Shown piece by piece: positions 31,319 through 33,863 of a DNA stretch of 33,863 nucleotides (the stretch's first letter is position 1; each line of letters starts with the position of its first letter). Where the stretch lies: the NCBI GenBank assembly GCA_016930595.1, contig JAFGGJ010000072.1, positions 1-33,863 of the forward strand. The letters are read 5' to 3'. The translations under genes were made by a program, and so were the position numbers. Below the pieces are notes generated by a model, which was not told where the DNA came from, made no database searches, and saw nothing but the letters and a program-made list of their open reading frames with translations. The stretch comes from Planctomycetota bacterium. GTDB taxonomy: Bacteria > Planctomycetota > SZUA-567 > JAFGGJ01.

Positions 31319-33361
31319 TCAGTTGTTGTACAGCACCACTATCACGGGCTCGAACCACCGGCTGTACTCCGACGAACACCGTCCGGCGTTCATGAAGTTC
31401 ACGCTGCCGTTCCTCCCGTTGATGTCGTCTATCGCTATCAGTATGCCCTGGTTCGAGTACGTCGCGTTCCTCCAGTCGTTGAATATGTTCGTGATGTCCA
31501 GGTAGTACACCGGGTACGGCATCGGGTAGTTGGTGAAGCCATCGAGTTGGTGGAGCGTCGAGCTGTACACGGCGCTCGCCGCCGGGTCGCCGGCGTCCCT
31601 GTCCAGGTTCGTCGCCGTGTCTATCGTCTGCCCGGTTCCGATGATGTCGTCCCACACAACCGTGTTGTGCTGCCAGTCGGTGGTTATCCGGTACACGTTG
31701 ATCTCATCGTCGTCGCCGATGGAATTGGCCCTGGCCACCGGCAGGACGACCCATACTTTCGCTATCGTCGCTCCTCCAGGAACCGGGTCGGCCCACGTCG
31801 TAAAATCGCTCTTCAGTATCGTGTATGTCGGCATCCCGCCGTAGTTCGTGTACGTCACGCAGACGTTCGTGGTGACAGCAGGCGTTGTCGGGCTCATAAA
31901 CCCGATGTCCGCTCCAGCTATCGGCGCCATGTGGTCCGGCCCGCTGCCGTCAGACTGCTCGTCCATCGTGTGCGTCACAACGCCCTGCGTGCTCGAATCA
32001 TACACCACAACCACTGCCGAATGGTAGTCCCAGTTGGCCATACCGGAATTCAGGTTGAGCTGTACGTAGTAGATGCCCGCCGCCCCGTAAGTATAGTTCG
32101 GGTTCTGGTCCGTCGAACCGCCCACGGTGTCGCCGAAGTCCCAGTCATACGTATGCGTACCCGCCGGCGTCGTGGCGTCCTGGAAATACACCGTGTCGCC
32201 CAGCGGCACCACGTACACCGCCGGATGATCCTCTGACGCCATGTAGAACGCCCATTCAGCCGTATCCCAGTGGTAGTACAGCGACGGATCGGTATCCCGC
32301 GGGTCCTTCTGCAGCGGCACGCCGTTGGCGCTCGCCGGCAGGCCGAACGAATACACCTGGCTCCCCGCCGCGTTTGTAATGTAGAAGTCCGCATTCACCT
32401 GCCCGACGACGTACGTGTACGTGTAGCTCGCTATCCCGCCGTTGCCGTCATTCACCTGTACCTGGATGTAGTACGTCCCCGGCGCATTGAAGTCCAGCGT
32501 GATGCTCGTATCCCCGTCGTAAGCCGTTTCCGGCTGGAACGTGCTCCAGTTGTAGTCCGTGTCCCACTGTACCGTGCACGTGTCCATGTCCGGGTCGTGG
32601 TAAGTTATTTCGAAGTCGACCGACCCCGGCACGGTAATCAGCACGTCAGGCGTCGCTGTGTGAGTGTCTATGATGGGGTCGTTGTTGGCGGGAGCATCCT
32701 GCACGGTGACCGTGACCGTAGCGATATCCGTGGCAGCGGTGGGCATGTTGTCGTCCGTAACTTGCACGGCCGCCGTGTATACCCCGTTGGCGGCATACTG
32801 GTGCGTGTTCGTCGGCGACGCGCCGGATTCGTCGGCGTTGAACGTCCCGGTGTAATCCCAGTCCCATTCATAAAGCGTGATAGCGCTGTCGTCCGTCGAC
32901 CCGCTGGCATCGAAAGCGAATACCGTGGTCGCCGGTCCGCTCGACGGCGTCACGTCAAGGTCCGCCTCGGGCGCCTGGTTCCCCGTCACGGTGATCGAGA
33001 TCTGGCGGAACGTCGCCCCGCCCTTGGTATCCGTCACGATAACGGCCACGGTAAACGTGCCCCCGCCCGAATAATCAATGATCTGCTGCGTCAGCGCCCC
33101 GCCGCTCGCCGTCACGTTGAACGTGCCGTCGTAGTCGGTGTCCCATTCGTAGTTCTGGATCCCGTCGGAATCCGTTGCCGCTGCCGTGTACGTCACCGTT
33201 ACAGGCGCGTCGCCTCCACCGTAATCGCACGTGAAATCCACGTCCGGCGGGTCGTTCGAAACACCCAGTCCCTGGTCGCCGCCGCCGCAGCCCGCCGTCA
33301 GAACCAATGCACACAGGCCCAGCAGCCCTGCGCCCCCGAACAAAAATCTATACCGATTCAT
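31319..33361 (-). CDS. PKD-repeat lipoprotein with a DNRLRE-like C-terminal domain
   Basis: 680 residues. ATG 33361 has GGGAGGAGG upstream; an in-frame start at 33409 would lie before this site. The N-terminus is a lipoprotein-like signal with LTAGC (Cys25) then Gly-rich sequence. Four PKD-type beta domains follow (about 35-112, 115-205, 215-300, 365-450), with motifs YEWDTDYDG, YEWDWDYTGTF and YDWDFGD. The last 170 residues (AKVWVVLPVARAN, YYLDITNIFNDW, GILIAIDD, FEPVIVVLYN) resemble DNRLRE domains of surface proteins. Such proteins usually act in adhesion or polysaccharide contact. It has its own promoter and terminator, so a link to the flagellar genes is only positional. Confidence 0.8.
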   Translation of the reverse strand: MNRYRFLFGGAGLLGLCALVLTAGCGGGDQGLGVSNDPPDVDFTCDYGGGDAPVTVTYTAAATDSDGIQNYEWDTDYDGTFNVTASGGALTQQIIDYSGGGTFTVAVIVTDTKGGATFRQISITVTGNQAPEADLDVTPSSGPATTVFAFDASGSTDDSAITLYEWDWDYTGTFNADESGASPTNTHQYAANGVYTAAVQVTDDNMPTAATDIATVTVTVQDAPANNDPIIDTHTATPDVLITVPGSVDFEITYHDPDMDTCTVQWDTDYNWSTFQPETAYDGDTSITLDFNAPGTYYIQVQVNDGNGGIASYTYTYVVGQVNADFYITNAAGSQVYSFGLPASANGVPLQKDPRDTDPSLYYHWDTAEWAFYMASEDHPAVYVVPLGDTVYFQDATTPAGTHTYDWDFGDTVGGSTDQNPNYTYGAAGIYYVQLNLNSGMANWDYHSAVVVVYDSSTQGVVTHTMDEQSDGSGPDHMAPIAGADIGFMSPTTPAVTTNVCVTYTNYGGMPTYTILKSDFTTWADPVPGGATIAKVWVVLPVARANSIGDDDEINVYRITTDWQHNTVVWDDIIGTGQTIDTATNLDRDAGDPAASAVYSSTLHQLDGFTNYPMPYPVYYLDITNIFNDWRNATYSNQGILIAIDDINGRNGSVNFMNAGRCSSEYSRWFEPVIVVLYNN

Positions 33362-33423
33362 GAAACCCTCCTCCCGGGCATGAAATAACCTCAACAATCC
33401 CAAAAACACAGCCTCTGTGAATA

Positions 33424-33452
33424 ATTTTAGTGTGAAAAACCTTCCAAGTCAA
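33424..33452 (-). promoter_or_regulatory. Sigma-70-type promoter of the PKD lipoprotein gene
   Basis: On the minus strand TTGACT (33452-33447) and TAAAAT (33429-33424) are spaced by exactly 17 bases, each matching the consensus at five of six positions. The leader to ATG 33361 would be about 55 bases. The region around it is AT-richer than the genes. Confidence 0.75.
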
Positions 33453-33641
33453 GCTCTTTCCAGGAGCATCTCCGCCTGCCCGCGCTGCTGCCACCTTCAT
33501 CATCCCGTTCCCATTCTCATCCTCTGAAGAAAATCTCCCGAAAATTTGCCCTCTGGCGTTGTTTGTTGCATGTTTCCTTTAGAAACCGTGCGGGGCCTCT
33601 GGATTTTGGCACTGCATGGCCTTTGTGCTTGGGTGAAATAC

Positions 33642-33663
33642 GCTTCCTCGCCGTCAGGCTGCC
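33642..33663 (+). repeat. Direct repeat, copy 1
   Basis: GCTTCCTCGCCGTCAGGCTG plus CC; matches 33758-33779 at 21 of 22 positions. The two copies are 116 bases apart, start to start. Confidence 0.75.
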
Positions 33664-33757
33664 ATCCGCCCCAATCGCCTGTGGCGCGCGTGCTTATCAG
33701 CAAGGAAGGTTTACTGTCGAGCAGGACTACATGCGAGGGGCCCTGCGCGAAAACAGG

Positions 33758-33779
33758 GCTTTCTCGCCGTCAGGCTGCC
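33758..33779 (+). repeat. Direct repeat, copy 2
   Basis: GCTTTCTCGCCGTCAGGCTG plus CC; one mismatch (T for C) to copy 1 at 33642-33663. It follows the hairpin at 33740-33759 directly and runs into the C-rich tract. Confidence 0.75.
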
Positions 33780-33805
33780 CACCCACCCCCTGCCACCCCC
33801 ACCCC
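33778..33805 (-). other. G-quadruplex motif
   Basis: On the minus strand five G-runs of 4, 5, 5, 3 and 3 bases are separated by loops of 1, 5, 1 and 1 bases. This exceeds the usual four-run rule for a stable intramolecular quadruplex. It lies upstream of the PKD gene promoter, in the non-coding end region. Whether it folds or has a role is unknown. Confidence 0.6.
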
Positions 33806-33823
33806 GCCTGCACGACAAACTGT

Positions 33824-33855
33824 TTTGTGTATGCGGCATAATTTCACTGTTTTCG
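33824..33855. repeat. Right copy of the inverted end repeat
   Basis: GGCATAATTTCACTGTTTTC at 33836-33855 is the exact reverse complement of bases 1-20. The preceding TTGTGTATGC corresponds to TTGTGTGCGC on the reverse strand of 22-31. Eight bases remain beyond it to the window end. Confidence 0.7.
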
Positions 33856-33863
33856 GCACAACA

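Larger units (their letters stand above)
33453..33863. other. Non-coding region at the right end
   Basis: 411 bases with no convincing gene. Short open frames on both strands lack ribosome sites and recognisable sequence. It holds a 22-base direct repeat, a small hairpin GCCCTG/CAGGGC at 33740-33759 followed by TTTCTC, a C-run tract (G-quadruplex motif on the minus strand) and the right end repeat. The density of short repeats suggests a decayed mobile element or an extragenic repeat cluster. Confidence 0.6.

Noticed and set aside
29253..31505. A 750-codon plus-strand open frame opposite the TPR gene
   Set aside because: Arg/Pro/His-rich shadow translation. It runs through the terminator hairpin and into the end of the PKD gene.
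33642..33779. CRISPR-like spaced repeats
   Set aside because: Only two copies, a spacing far longer than in CRISPR arrays, and no cas genes in the window.
33500..33841. Small open frames of 67 codons (minus) and 92 codons (plus) at the right end
   Set aside because: No ribosome sites, low-complexity composition, and they cross the direct repeats and the G-quadruplex tract.

Overview
The window holds a nearly unbroken flagellar gene cluster of a GC-rich, Gram-negative-type bacterium, with a regulatory block upstream and accessory genes at both ends. Nearly every gene is on the minus strand, so transcription runs from right to left. The organism cannot be named from this sequence. Sigma-54 control through an NtrC-type regulator, a PKD-repeat lipoprotein, a LamG protein, a DUF4185-like protein and a small flbD gene would fit a PVC-group bacterium (Planctomycetota or Lentisphaerota) or a related candidate phylum. 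That placement is inference.

Layout, right to left. (1) 33362-33863: non-coding, with one good sigma-70 promoter, a direct repeat, a G-quadruplex motif and an end repeat that is the inverted counterpart of the left window end. (2) 31319-33361: a predicted PKD/DNRLRE-type surface lipoprotein with its own promoter and a strong UUCG-loop terminator. (3) 25686-31163: four overlapping genes coding for a membrane-anchored TPR-type protein, a FlgN-like chaperone, a soluble PAS histidine kinase and a sigma-54 response regulator (FleSR/FlrBC/FlgSR type). (4) 25494-25685: a control region with a near-consensus sigma-54 promoter and an upstream palindrome. (5) 4971-25493: a 24-gene flagellar operon, flgB-flgC-fliE-fliF-fliG-fliH-fliI-fliJ-motE-like-fliK-flgD-flgE-flbD-motA-motB-fliL-fliN-fliO-fliP-fliQ-fliR-flhB-flhA-flhF, with no gap above 86 bases. 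(6) 3713-3860: divergent promoters. To the right is a plus-strand DUF4185-like gene; to the left is a minus-strand set of a transglutaminase-like protein, a tandem YcxB-like membrane protein and a thioredoxin-like/LamG fusion.

How it fits together (inference). The kinase and regulator probably sense progress of flagellar assembly and switch on sigma-54 transcription from the flgB promoter. That operon makes the rod base (FlgB, FlgC, FliE), MS ring (FliF), rotor (FliG, FliN), export ATPase (FliH, FliI, FliJ), export gate (FliO, FliP, FliQ, FliR, FlhA, FlhB), hook and its assembly factors (FlgD, FlgE, FliK), stator (MotA, MotB, FliL) and placement GTPase (FlhF). Flagellin, cap, hook-filament junction, distal rod, P/L-ring, FlhG and chemotaxis genes are not in the window and must lie elsewhere if the flagellum is complete.

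Most notable: fliM is missing from its usual slot while FliN carries a FliM/FliY-like N-terminal EIESLL motif; FlhB has NPTE where NPTH is usual; FlgE is about twice the usual size and contains a repeated insertion module; and the base skew drifts strongly along this same-strand operon.
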